Assembly: GCA_013695255.1 (NCBI GenBank)
Contig: JACDAV010000325.1
Span: 1 to 6,084 of the forward strand
DNA: 6,084 nucleotides
Source: Chloroflexota bacterium
Lineage (GTDB): Bacteria > Chloroflexota > Limnocylindria > Limnocylindrales > CSP1-4
Direction of reading: 5' to 3'
Shown: in pieces, positions 1-5,314 of the stretch
Numbering within the stretch: the first letter of the stretch is position 1
Layout of the letters: each line of letters opens with the position of its first letter
Notes under the pieces: model-generated
What the model was told of the DNA's origin: nothing
The model's input: only the letters and a program-made list of their open reading frames with translations
Database searches by the model: none
Made by a program: the position numbers and the translations under genes

Positions 1-35
1 GGCGCTACCTGAGCCGCGCCGCGGTGGGGTGCCGC
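1..35. other. short stretch downstream of scpB at the left edge
   Basis: These 35 bases follow the scpB stop codon. The minus strand shows no ATG, GTG or TTG, so no next gene starts here. I see no inverted repeat followed by a T run, so there is no visible terminator. In related clusters the gene after scpB is often rluB (23S rRNA pseudouridine synthase), which would start just beyond the window; this is inference only. Confidence 0.4.
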
Positions 36-656
36 TCACAGCCCGCCCCCGACGCCGATCTCGTCGAGCGCCTCCACCTCGGGCAGGAACGGCGCGAGCG
101 CCGGCAGCTCGTCGAGGCTGCGCAGCCCGATCCGCTGGAGGAAGTACTGGGACGTCCGGTACAGCACAGCACCGCTCTCGGGGTCGTGCCCGGCCTCCTC
201 GACGAGGCCGCGGCTGGTCAGCGTGCGCATCACCGCGTCGACGTTCACCCCGCGGACGGCGCCCACCCGGGCCCGGCTGACGGGCTGGCGGTAGGCGACG
301 ATCGCCAGCGTCTCGAGCGCCGCCGGAGAGAGGCGGACGGCGTCGACCCCGACGTAGCGGGCGACCAGCGCGCCGGCCTGCGGGGCGGTCGCAAGCTCGA
401 CCCGATCGGCCGAGGTGACGAGTCGGATGCCGCGGTCGCGGAGCGCCACCTCGAGATCGCCGAGCCGAGCGTCGACGGTCCCGCGGTCGACGCCGGCGAG
501 CGCAGCGATCTCGCGACGGGTGAGCGGTCTCTCGGCGACGAACAGCAGCGCCTCCAGGGCCGCTTCGGTCAGGTCGCCCGCGACGGTCTCCGGCGACGCT
601 GCGGGCTCCTCGGCGCCTCTCGGCCCCTGCCCGTTCGTGCGGTCGGCGTCGGTCAC
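36..656 (-). CDS. scpB: ScpB, segregation and condensation protein B
   Basis: ScpB is the winged-helix accessory subunit of the SMC-ScpA-ScpB condensin complex, which binds ScpA as a dimer and helps compact and segregate the chromosome in the cytoplasm. The 206-residue product fits the family's usual length. The first winged helix begins near residue 29 (LTEAALEALLFVAERPLT). The second starts near 109 with the family signature LSPAALETLAIVAYRQPV, followed by RGVN (135-138) and LxxRGLVEE (146-154). The end carries YFLQRIGLRSLDELP (171-185), also typical. I chose the GTG at 656 because it forms a GTGA overlap with the scpA stop; the frame stays open to an ATG at 761, but that would overlap scpA by over 100 bases and add residues unlike the family. 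There is no strong Shine-Dalgarno sequence, so translation is probably coupled to scpA. The first 28 residues are a variable leader rich in Ala, Gly and Glu. Confidence 0.96.
   Translation of the reverse strand: MTDADRTNGQGPRGAEEPAASPETVAGDLTEAALEALLFVAERPLTRREIAALAGVDRGTVDARLGDLEVALRDRGIRLVTSADRVELATAPQAGALVARYVGVDAVRLSPAALETLAIVAYRQPVSRARVGAVRGVNVDAVMRTLTSRGLVEEAGHDPESGAVLYRTSQYFLQRIGLRSLDELPALAPFLPEVEALDEIGVGGGL
653..656 (-). promoter_or_regulatory. GTGA stop-start overlap, scpA/scpB
   Basis: The last two bases of the scpB GTG start are also the first two of the scpA TGA stop (minus strand GTGA). The bases just upstream give only a weak Shine-Dalgarno match. Translational coupling, fixing the ScpA:ScpB ratio, is the likely consequence; this is inferred from the arrangement. 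Confidence 0.75.
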
Positions 657-1534
657 GCGAAGGACCCCAGCGACTCGTCCATCGGCTCGGCAACCGCGTC
701 CGCCAGACCGGCCTTCGCCCGCTCCTCGGCTGTCGTGAGACGAGCGACGATCGGTCCCCATGGCTCGGCCTGCTCGACGACGATCTCACGCCGCTTCATC
801 AGCTCCAGCATCGCCAGGAAGGTGACCGCGACGACCACCCGGTCACGGACACCGCGGAGCAACTCCTGCAGCACGACGACGTCCGCGTCGCGCAGCGCGG
901 CCCGGATCGCGTCCGCCCGATCGGCCATCCGGATCGTCCGCGGCATCACCTCCGGCGGCGGCTCCGGAGGGACCGCCAGGCGGACCAGGCCGGCGAGCGA
1001 CGCGCCGAGGAGCGTTGGGTCCATGGCAGGCGCATCGGCCGGTCGGGCGCCGGCCAGCGCGGCGGCGTGCGCTGCCGACGGCTCGCGACGGAACAGCCCG
1101 ACTCGCTCGAGCGCGAGCGCCTGCAGCCGCACTCCGGCGTCGCGATGCGCACGGTAGAGGAGCAGCCGGGCGCGCAGCTCCGCCTCCGGGTCCGGGCCGT
1201 CGTCCGGGAGGGCGCCGGGGGCGCCCGGGTCCGGTCGTCTCGGCAGCATCGCCCGGCTCTTGATCAGGATCAGCTGGCTGGCAACCGCGACGAACGAGCT
1301 GACGTTGGCGATGCGGTCCGTCTGGAGGCCCGCCAGCGCGTCGAGATAGGCGTCCGCGAGCGCACCCAAAGGAACCGTCAGCACGTCCAGCTGGCGCGCC
1401 TCGATGAGGGCCAGCAGCATGGCCAGGGGGCCGTCGAACGCCTCGAGCTGGACGCGCGTGGCGGACTCCGGGCGTCGACCCTCGCCGAACACGACGCTGG
1501 GGCCGGCGGCGCTGACGGGCGCCTCGACCGTCAC
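653..1534 (-). CDS. scpA: ScpA, kleisin subunit of the SMC condensin complex
   Basis: ScpA is the kleisin that bridges the two heads of an SMC dimer and recruits ScpB. The N-terminal kleisin signature is clear: VQLEAFDGPLAMLLALIE (28-45), then LDVLTVPLGALADAYLDAL (49-67) and the SFVAVASQLILIKSRAMLP helix (80-98) that contacts the SMC neck. The middle (about 99-215) is a variable Pro/Ala/Arg-rich linker. The C-terminal winged helix that binds the SMC cap is at about 219-262, with VTFLAMLELMKR (237-248) and EQAEPWGPI (254-262). The protein has 293 residues, somewhat longer than many family members, through an N-terminal leader of about 26 residues and a C-terminal tail of about 30. The start is GTG, one base after the HD gene's stop, with GAGG nine bases upstream (1544-1547) inside the HD gene's last codons. 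No smc gene is in view, so the SMC partner must be encoded elsewhere. Confidence 0.96.
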   Translation of the reverse strand: MTVEAPVSAAGPSVVFGEGRRPESATRVQLEAFDGPLAMLLALIEARQLDVLTVPLGALADAYLDALAGLQTDRIANVSSFVAVASQLILIKSRAMLPRRPDPGAPGALPDDGPDPEAELRARLLLYRAHRDAGVRLQALALERVGLFRREPSAAHAAALAGARPADAPAMDPTLLGASLAGLVRLAVPPEPPPEVMPRTIRMADRADAIRAALRDADVVVLQELLRGVRDRVVVAVTFLAMLELMKRREIVVEQAEPWGPIVARLTTAEERAKAGLADAVAEPMDESLGSFA

Positions 1535-1547
1535 GTCAGCTCGCCTC
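1532..1547 (-). promoter_or_regulatory. scpA ribosome-binding site inside the end of the HD gene
   Basis: GAGG at 1544-1547 (minus strand) lies nine bases from the scpA GTG, within the last codons of the HD gene. The junction reads TGA-C-GTGA, with one base between stop and start. This supports the GTG at 1534 as the scpA start and suggests re-initiation after the HD gene. Confidence 0.65.
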
Positions 1548-2042
1548 GTCCGCCAGCCGCAGCAGCTCCCCGAACTCGGGGTCCTGCGGCAGGTCCTGGT
1601 GACGGATCAGATCGACGGTCCGCGCTGAGCAGCCGGCCCGCTCGGCGAGCCGTGCGGACGCCTCGGGATGGCCGCGCAGCCGCTCCAGCGCCACGGCCAT
1701 CCCGGGCAGCCATCCGGCAGCGCGCAGGACCCACGGCCCGAGGGCCTCGCCGAGCGACCAGGCCACGCGCGGCCAGACGCCGGTTCGTCCCTTGCCCGCG
1801 TCGTGGAGCAGTCCGGCGAGCAGCACGTCCGGATCCCCGACGCCCTCCGCCCGCAGCACCGCCACGACGTCCAGCCCGTGGCGCCGGTCGGCGACGTGCA
1901 TGCGATCGAACAGGCTGAGCTGGGCCGGGCTCAGCCATGGAGCCAGCGTCTCCCGCTCGTGCGGCTCGACCCGGGCCCGCAGGTGGCCGGCGAACTGCCG
2001 GATCTTCGTGGCCCACCAGACTGGCGTGGCCGGGAGCCTCAC
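1536..2042 (-). CDS. small HD-domain protein, possible metal-dependent phosphohydrolase
   Basis: The 168-residue product has an HD-superfamily pattern of metal-binding residues. Histidines at 49 and 55 (RMHVADRRHG) are candidates for the first ligand. The defining pair is H80-D81 in LLAGLLHDAGKGRTG (74-88), which resembles the HDxGK of HD phosphohydrolases. H126 (RGHPEAS), H148 (IRHQD) and D165 (LRLADEAS) follow at spacings seen in HD proteins that bind two metals. No partner domain (response regulator, GYP motif, RelA-like or nucleotidyltransferase) is present. I do not recognise a named family, and the substrate (cyclic dinucleotide, nucleotide or other phosphoester) cannot be inferred. The GTG start overlaps the protease stop as GTGA and has no good Shine-Dalgarno sequence, so expression probably depends on coupling. 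The gene sits directly before scpA, a place where other lineages carry unrelated genes, so a role in chromosome biology is only a guess. Confidence 0.85.
   Translation of the reverse strand: MRLPATPVWWATKIRQFAGHLRARVEPHERETLAPWLSPAQLSLFDRMHVADRRHGLDVVAVLRAEGVGDPDVLLAGLLHDAGKGRTGVWPRVAWSLGEALGPWVLRAAGWLPGMAVALERLRGHPEASARLAERAGCSARTVDLIRHQDLPQDPEFGELLRLADEAS
2039..2042 (-). promoter_or_regulatory. GTGA stop-start overlap, M50 protease/HD gene
   Basis: The TGA stop of the protease gene and the GTG start of the HD gene share two bases (minus strand GTGA). No convincing Shine-Dalgarno sequence precedes this GTG, so translation of the HD protein probably depends on ribosomes finishing the protease gene. 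Confidence 0.7.
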
Positions 2043-2698
2043 CGGACCAGGAAGCGCGGCTGCCCCACGAGCAGCTGGTAGACCGGGTCGAGGACCTGGC
2101 CGACGACCGCCCCGACGAGCGTCTCGCGGCCCGGCAGGATCGGCAGGAAGACGGCCGCGATCAGGATCAGGAAGCCGTACTGCTCGAGCACGGGCCGCCA
2201 GCGCATCTCCGTCTGGCGGTTCATGAGGGCGAAGAGGACCTTGGATCCGTCGAGCGGCGGGATCGGGATCAGGTTGAAGACCATGAGGAGCAGGTTCAGC
2301 GAGACGAGAATGACCAGCGTGTTGACCACGACCGCCGGGACGTCCATCCCGCTGGCGAAGATGAACCGGAGCGGGATTGCTGCTGCCGTGGCGAGGACCA
2401 GGTTCGATGCCGGGCCGGCGAACGCGACGATCGCCTCGCCGCTTCGACCGCCGCGCAGGTTGTAGGGGTTGACCGGCGTCGGTTTCGCCCAGCCGAAGCC
2501 TGCGACCAGCAGCAGGATCGCGCCCATCGGGTCGAGGTGGGCGCGCGGGTCGAGGGTCAGCCGCCCGAACAGCCGGGCCGTCGAGTCGCCCAGCTGGAAG
2601 GCCGCCATGGCATGCGCGAACTCGTGGATCGGGAACGCCACGAGGACGATGATCGCGACGGCGATGAACGCCTCGACGGTTGGATTGAACAGCAGCAT
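2039..2698 (-). CDS. M50-family site-2 protease (short, no PDZ domain)
   Basis: This is an intramembrane zinc metalloprotease of peptidase family M50, expected to cut membrane-embedded substrates in the cytoplasmic membrane. The active site HEFAH (H25, E26, H29) is at the end of the first membrane helix (about 8-24). RLTLDPRAHLDPMGA (46-60) follows, a stretch typical of the short YwhC-like branch. AGPASNL (94-100) opens the next hydrophobic segment, and the second metal-site motif NLIPIPPLDGS (142-152) supplies D150. A last hydrophobic helix spans about 173-189. At 219 residues it has the minimal catalytic core and no PDZ or CBS domain, so it is unlike RseP. The start is ATG, with GGAG eight bases upstream (2707-2710). 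It follows a 50-base gap, the largest in the window, and its stop overlaps the HD gene. M50 proteases of this type are, as I recall, often found just upstream of scpA in Firmicutes and Chloroflexota, but the substrate is unknown. Confidence 0.93.
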   Translation of the reverse strand: MLLFNPTVEAFIAVAIIVLVAFPIHEFAHAMAAFQLGDSTARLFGRLTLDPRAHLDPMGAILLLVAGFGWAKPTPVNPYNLRGGRSGEAIVAFAGPASNLVLATAAAIPLRFIFASGMDVPAVVVNTLVILVSLNLLLMVFNLIPIPPLDGSKVLFALMNRQTEMRWRPVLEQYGFLILIAAVFLPILPGRETLVGAVVGQVLDPVYQLLVGQPRFLVR

Positions 2699-2748
2699 GC
2701 GGCGGGCTCCAACGGGGATGGGACCGGCCTATGGTAGCGGCGCCCTGC
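2699..2748 (-). other. 50-base intergenic gap before the M50 gene
   Basis: This is the only gap of any size between genes here. It contains the protease's Shine-Dalgarno GGAG (2707-2710). A TACCAT-like hexamer near the middle could serve as a -10 box, but I see no matching -35 element, and no stem-loop with a T run. An internal promoter for the protease-HD-scpAB part is possible but unsupported. Confidence 0.35.
2707..2710 (-). promoter_or_regulatory. ribosome-binding site of the M50 protease gene
   Basis: GGAG on the minus strand, eight bases before the ATG at 2698. It supports this start, which places the HExxH motif at the end of the first membrane helix as the family requires. Confidence 0.7.
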
Positions 2749-3480
2749 CTAGAGCCGCCCGAGCAGCTCGGACTTCTTGGCGTCGTACTCCTCGGCGCTG
2801 ATCGCGCCGCGATCCCGGAGGTCGGCGAGCGACGCGAGGGCGCGGGTGACCTCGTCCGCGCTCATGTTGCGGCTCGAGCCGGACATCACGGGCGGTGGCG
2901 CAGCCGGGGCGACCGGCTCCGGCGGCGGTGCCGTCACCGGCGCCGCGCGCAGCGGCGGCGACGGCATCGGCCGGCTGAACTCGCCCTCGAGCTCGTGCTT
3001 CTGGTTGAGCATCTCGCGCTTGAAGGCCGGCGCCCGGTTCAGCATGTCGTAGTGGTCGAGGGCCGTGTCGGCGGCGGTCAGGATGTCGAGATCGCCGAAG
3101 TTGAACATCCGGCCCCACAGGTTCTGCTCGAGCACCGCGTCGTTGATCTTCTCGAGCGAGCTGTCCGCGGAGCGCTTGTTGATGATCCCCTCGACCTTGA
3201 GCACGCGCCGGTTCGTGATCATGTAGTCCTGCGACAGCCAGCCCACATAGACCTTCCCGAGCATGACGAGGGCGATCACGAGCGCGGCGAGGATGGCGTA
3301 GCCCAGCACGTCGCGGGGCGTGCCCGGGTCGAGGTTCGTCTGGACCACCAGGAGGACGAGGCTGGCGACGAGGAGGAGCCACGGGTAGCGGGCCTCGGCC
3401 ACGGGCGCCAGCCAGTGCTGGCGCGTGCGCATGATGATCTCCTCGCCGTCGGACAGGAGGGTGTCGGCGTAGCGTGGCAT
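2749..3480 (-). CDS. membrane protein with bacterial PH-like domain and C-terminal SHOCT domain
   Basis: The 243-residue product starts with LLSDGEEIIMRTRQHWLAP (8-26), like the lead-in of bacterial PH-domain (YdbS-type) membrane proteins. Two membrane helices follow at about 33-48 and 57-78. A PH-like domain covers about 79-160, with the characteristic YMITNRRVLKVEGIINKR (86-103) and LEKINDAVLEQNLWGRMF (109-126). A Pro/Ala-rich linker (about 169-200) leads to a SHOCT domain at about 208-243, with LADLRDRGAISAEEYDAKK (218-236). SHOCT domains are short oligomerisation modules often found at the ends of membrane or secreted proteins. The PH-like and SHOCT parts should both lie on the cytoplasmic side. 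The ATG at 3480 has an AGGAGG nine bases upstream that overlaps the xer stop; the frame stays open further upstream, but that sequence lies inside xer. The function is unknown. The next gene downstream is the M50 protease, so this protein is one candidate substrate or partner, without direct evidence. Confidence 0.88.
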   Translation of the reverse strand: MPRYADTLLSDGEEIIMRTRQHWLAPVAEARYPWLLLVASLVLLVVQTNLDPGTPRDVLGYAILAALVIALVMLGKVYVGWLSQDYMITNRRVLKVEGIINKRSADSSLEKINDAVLEQNLWGRMFNFGDLDILTAADTALDHYDMLNRAPAFKREMLNQKHELEGEFSRPMPSPPLRAAPVTAPPPEPVAPAAPPPVMSGSSRNMSADEVTRALASLADLRDRGAISAEEYDAKKSELLGRL

Positions 3481-3489
3481 CCCTCGGGG

Positions 3490-3497
3490 CCTCCTCA
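3490..3497 (-). promoter_or_regulatory. strong ribosome-binding site overlapping the xer stop codon
   Basis: The minus strand reads TGAGGAGG: the xer TGA stop (3497-3495) runs directly into AGGAGG (3495-3490), nine bases from the ATG at 3480. It is the best Shine-Dalgarno sequence in the window and decides the start of the PH/SHOCT gene. A ribosome ending xer would sit on it, so coupling or competition between the two is possible. Confidence 0.8.
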
Positions 3498-4466
3498 GGC
3501 GCGCGGGTGGGCGCGGGCGTAGACCGCTCTGATCCGCTCGCCCGTGACGTGCGTGTAGAGCTGGGTCGTGCTGATACTCGCATGCCCGAGCAACTCCTGG
3601 ACGATCCGCAGGTCCGCCCCGCCCTCCAGGAGGTGCGTGGCAAAGGAGTGGCGGAGCGTGTGGGGGCTGATCCGGTCGGCCAGGCCCGCGCGGATGGCCG
3701 CGACCTTGACGACCGCCCAGGCCTGCTGGCGCGCCATCCGCCGTCCACGATCGCCCAGGAACAGCGGGCCGCCCCGCGACGGCTCGACGTGCTGCAGGGC
3801 CAGGAGCGCCGGCCGCGCCTCGTCGATCCACCGACCCAGCCACGCCAGCGCGACGTCCCCGACAGGAACGAGGCGCTCCCGGTCGCCCTTGCCGATGACC
3901 CGGACGAACGCGCCGTCGAGCGAGAGATGCTCCCGGTCGAGCCGGAGCCCTTCGCTGACGCGGAGCCCGGAAGCGTAGAGCAGCTCGAGCAGCGCCCGCG
4001 ACCGGAGCTCGGTGGTGGGCGTGTCCCCCGGCCCGGCCGAGGCGTCGAGCAGTCGCTCCACCTCACCGACGGTCAGCGTCTCCGGCAGCAGCCGGGCCTG
4101 GCGAGGCAGGTCCAGCCGTGACGCGACGTCCACCCGGATGGCACCCTCGCCGAACGCGAACCGGTAGAAGCCGCGGATGGCGGCCGCCCGGCGGCGCAGG
4201 CTGCTGGGGGCGAGGCCGCGAGCACCGGCGAGGCCGCGCTTCGTCAGGCCGGCCAGGTAGTCCGTCGCGGCCTCCGGCCCAGCGTCCCAGCCCACCCCGC
4301 CCGGCCGAGCGCGAACGGCGCCCGCGAAGTCGCGGAGATCCGTGCCGTAGGCGGTGATCGTGGCCATCGACAGGCCGCGCTCGACGCGCAGGAAGTCGAG
4401 GTAGTCGCCGATCGCGCGCTCGAGCGGCGCCGGCGCGCGGGCGCCCGCAGTCGGACCGTTCGTCAC
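3495..4466 (-). CDS. XerC/XerD-type tyrosine recombinase
   Basis: Xer recombinases resolve chromosome dimers at the dif site near the terminus before cell division. The 323-residue product is close to the family's usual length of about 300, with a short extra N-terminus. The N-terminal core-binding (SAM-like) domain spans about 14-105 (LERAIGDYLDFLRVERGLS, 15-33). The catalytic domain follows from about 128. All six active-site residues are visible: R169 (ASGLRVSE), K193 (IGKGDRER), H269 and R272 (HTLRHSFATHLLEGG), H295 (LLGHASIST) and the nucleophile Y304 (TQLYTHV). Sequence alone does not tell XerC from XerD; position in the cluster matches xerD of mycobacteria. The GTG start lies two bases after the nadK stop with only a weak Shine-Dalgarno match, so coupling is likely. 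The housekeeping neighbours argue against a phage or integron integrase. No dif site is visible here. Confidence 0.93.
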   Translation of the reverse strand: MTNGPTAGARAPAPLERAIGDYLDFLRVERGLSMATITAYGTDLRDFAGAVRARPGGVGWDAGPEAATDYLAGLTKRGLAGARGLAPSSLRRRAAAIRGFYRFAFGEGAIRVDVASRLDLPRQARLLPETLTVGEVERLLDASAGPGDTPTTELRSRALLELLYASGLRVSEGLRLDREHLSLDGAFVRVIGKGDRERLVPVGDVALAWLGRWIDEARPALLALQHVEPSRGGPLFLGDRGRRMARQQAWAVVKVAAIRAGLADRISPHTLRHSFATHLLEGGADLRIVQELLGHASISTTQLYTHVTGERIRAVYARAHPRA

Positions 4467-4471
4467 GCCTA
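4464..4471 (-). promoter_or_regulatory. near-overlapping stop and start, nadK/xer
   Basis: The nadK TAG (4471-4469) and the xer GTG (4466-4464) are two bases apart. The upstream bases give only a short GAG as a possible Shine-Dalgarno sequence, so initiation probably relies on ribosomes ending nadK. Confidence 0.55.
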
Positions 4472-5314
4472 TCTCGGCAGCAGCTCGACCTTGTGCCGGA
4501 CGAGGTCCCAGAACGGTTGCGCGCCCTCCGGCTCGATCAGCCGCACCGGTCGGTCGACGGCCCTGACCTCGACCACGTCGCCGACCTGCAGCGGCAGGTC
4601 CTCGCGGCCGTCGACGCTGATCAGGGCCTCGTGCGCGTCGACCACGCGACAGCGGACGACCTGCTCCGCACCCACGACCACGGACCGGATGGCCGAGAGG
4701 TAGCCGGCGATCGGCGTGACCACGAGGTTCCGTGCTGAGGGATCGACGATCGGGCCACCGGCCGAGAACGAGTAGCCGGTAGAGCCCGTGGGACTGGCGA
4801 CGACGAGCCCGTCGGCGATGAAGGTCGCCAGGTGGCTGGGCCCGATCGACACATCCAGCCGGCAGACGCGGGCAAGGGCACCGCGAGCGACGACCACGTC
4901 GTTGAGGGCCGTGTGCACCACGTCGCCGCCGTCACGGCCGCCGGGCAGGATCCGCGCGGAGAGCGTCATCCGCTCGCTGAGGGTGAAGCGACCGTCCGCC
5001 AGCTTGTCGAGGACCGGCACGAGCTCCTCCGCCTCCGCCTTCGACAGGAAGCCGACCTTGCCGAGGTTGATTCCGAGCAGCGGCACGTCGACCTGGGCGA
5101 CCGCCCGCGCCGCGCGCAGGAAGGTCCCGTCGCCGCCGAGGACGACGAGCAAGTCCGTCGTCGGCAGCTCGCCCGTCAGGGCGTCGAAGTCGCCGGCCTG
5201 TGCCGCCCAGTGGTCGATCCCACGCCGGCGGCACCAGCCGCCGGCACGCTCCCCGAGCTCCACCGCGGCCTCGCTGGTCGGGTTGTAGGCGAAGCCGAGC
5301 CGGCGCACCGTCAC
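4469..5314 (-). CDS. nadK: NAD kinase
   Basis: NadK phosphorylates NAD to NADP with ATP or polyphosphate in the cytoplasm and is usually essential. The 281-residue product has the family's usual length. The N-terminus begins RRLGFAYNPTSEAA (4-17). The nucleotide-binding GGDG motif is at 60-63 (VVLGGDGTFLRAAR), followed by PLLGINLGKVGFLS (78-91). The NAD-contacting ALNDVVV is at 136-142, with the common Asp form of the N-[E/D] pair. The conserved ADGLVVASPTGSTGYSFSAG segment is at 167-186. The C-terminal beta domain includes SVDGRE (233-238). The GTG at 5314 overlaps the tlyA stop as GTGA, with GAGG about ten bases upstream. The frame runs open back to 5851, but that part lies within tlyA in another frame and does not resemble NadK. 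tlyA followed by nadK is a widely conserved pair; in mycobacteria and many other bacteria recN comes next, but here xer does. Confidence 0.97.
   Translation of the reverse strand: MTVRRLGFAYNPTSEAAVELGERAGGWCRRRGIDHWAAQAGDFDALTGELPTTDLLVVLGGDGTFLRAARAVAQVDVPLLGINLGKVGFLSKAEAEELVPVLDKLADGRFTLSERMTLSARILPGGRDGGDVVHTALNDVVVARGALARVCRLDVSIGPSHLATFIADGLVVASPTGSTGYSFSAGGPIVDPSARNLVVTPIAGYLSAIRSVVVGAEQVVRCRVVDAHEALISVDGREDLPLQVGDVVEVRAVDRPVRLIEPEGAQPFWDLVRHKVELLPR
5311..5314 (-). promoter_or_regulatory. GTGA stop-start overlap, tlyA/nadK
   Basis: The tlyA TGA stop and the nadK GTG start share two bases (minus strand GTGA). A GAGG about ten bases upstream of the GTG, within the end of tlyA, gives a plausible ribosome-binding site, and together they fix the nadK start. 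Confidence 0.7.

Noticed and set aside
657..761. Upstream extension of scpB to an ATG at 761.
   Set aside because: It would overlap scpA by over 100 bases and adds residues with no family match; the GTG at 656 gives the expected length and a GTGA junction.
24..1157. Plus-strand open frame of 377 codons.
   Set aside because: It lies antisense to scpB and scpA, both with clear family signatures. Its product is low-complexity, rich in Arg, Ala and Ser, and resembles nothing; such frames are expected at this GC content.
1531..2016. Minus-strand open frame of 161 codons overlapping the HD gene.
   Set aside because: It is a frame-shifted shadow of the HD gene, rich in Arg, Ala and Gly, without motifs.
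1067..2737. Plus-strand open frames of 283 codons (1067-1918) and 266 codons (1937-2737).
   Set aside because: Both are antisense to scpA, the HD gene and the M50 gene. The strongly charged product of the second is what the complement of hydrophobic membrane codons gives.
2740..2765. Inverted GCGGC/GCCGC near the end of the PH/SHOCT gene as a terminator.
   Set aside because: The stem is only five base pairs with a loop of about 12 and no T run, which is expected by chance at this GC content.
3481..3843. Upstream extension of the PH/SHOCT gene to 3843.
   Set aside because: The extra part lies inside the catalytic domain of xer in another frame, and a strong Shine-Dalgarno supports the ATG at 3480.
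2729..4066. Minus-strand open frame of 445 codons across xer and the PH/SHOCT gene.
   Set aside because: It is out of frame with both proteins, whose motifs are unmistakable. Its product is Arg/Ser/Ala low-complexity.
3495..4466. The tyrosine recombinase as the integrase of a mobile element.
   Set aside because: It is tightly packed in a housekeeping operon, with no attachment-site repeats, tRNA gene or cargo nearby, and has normal Xer length and motifs.
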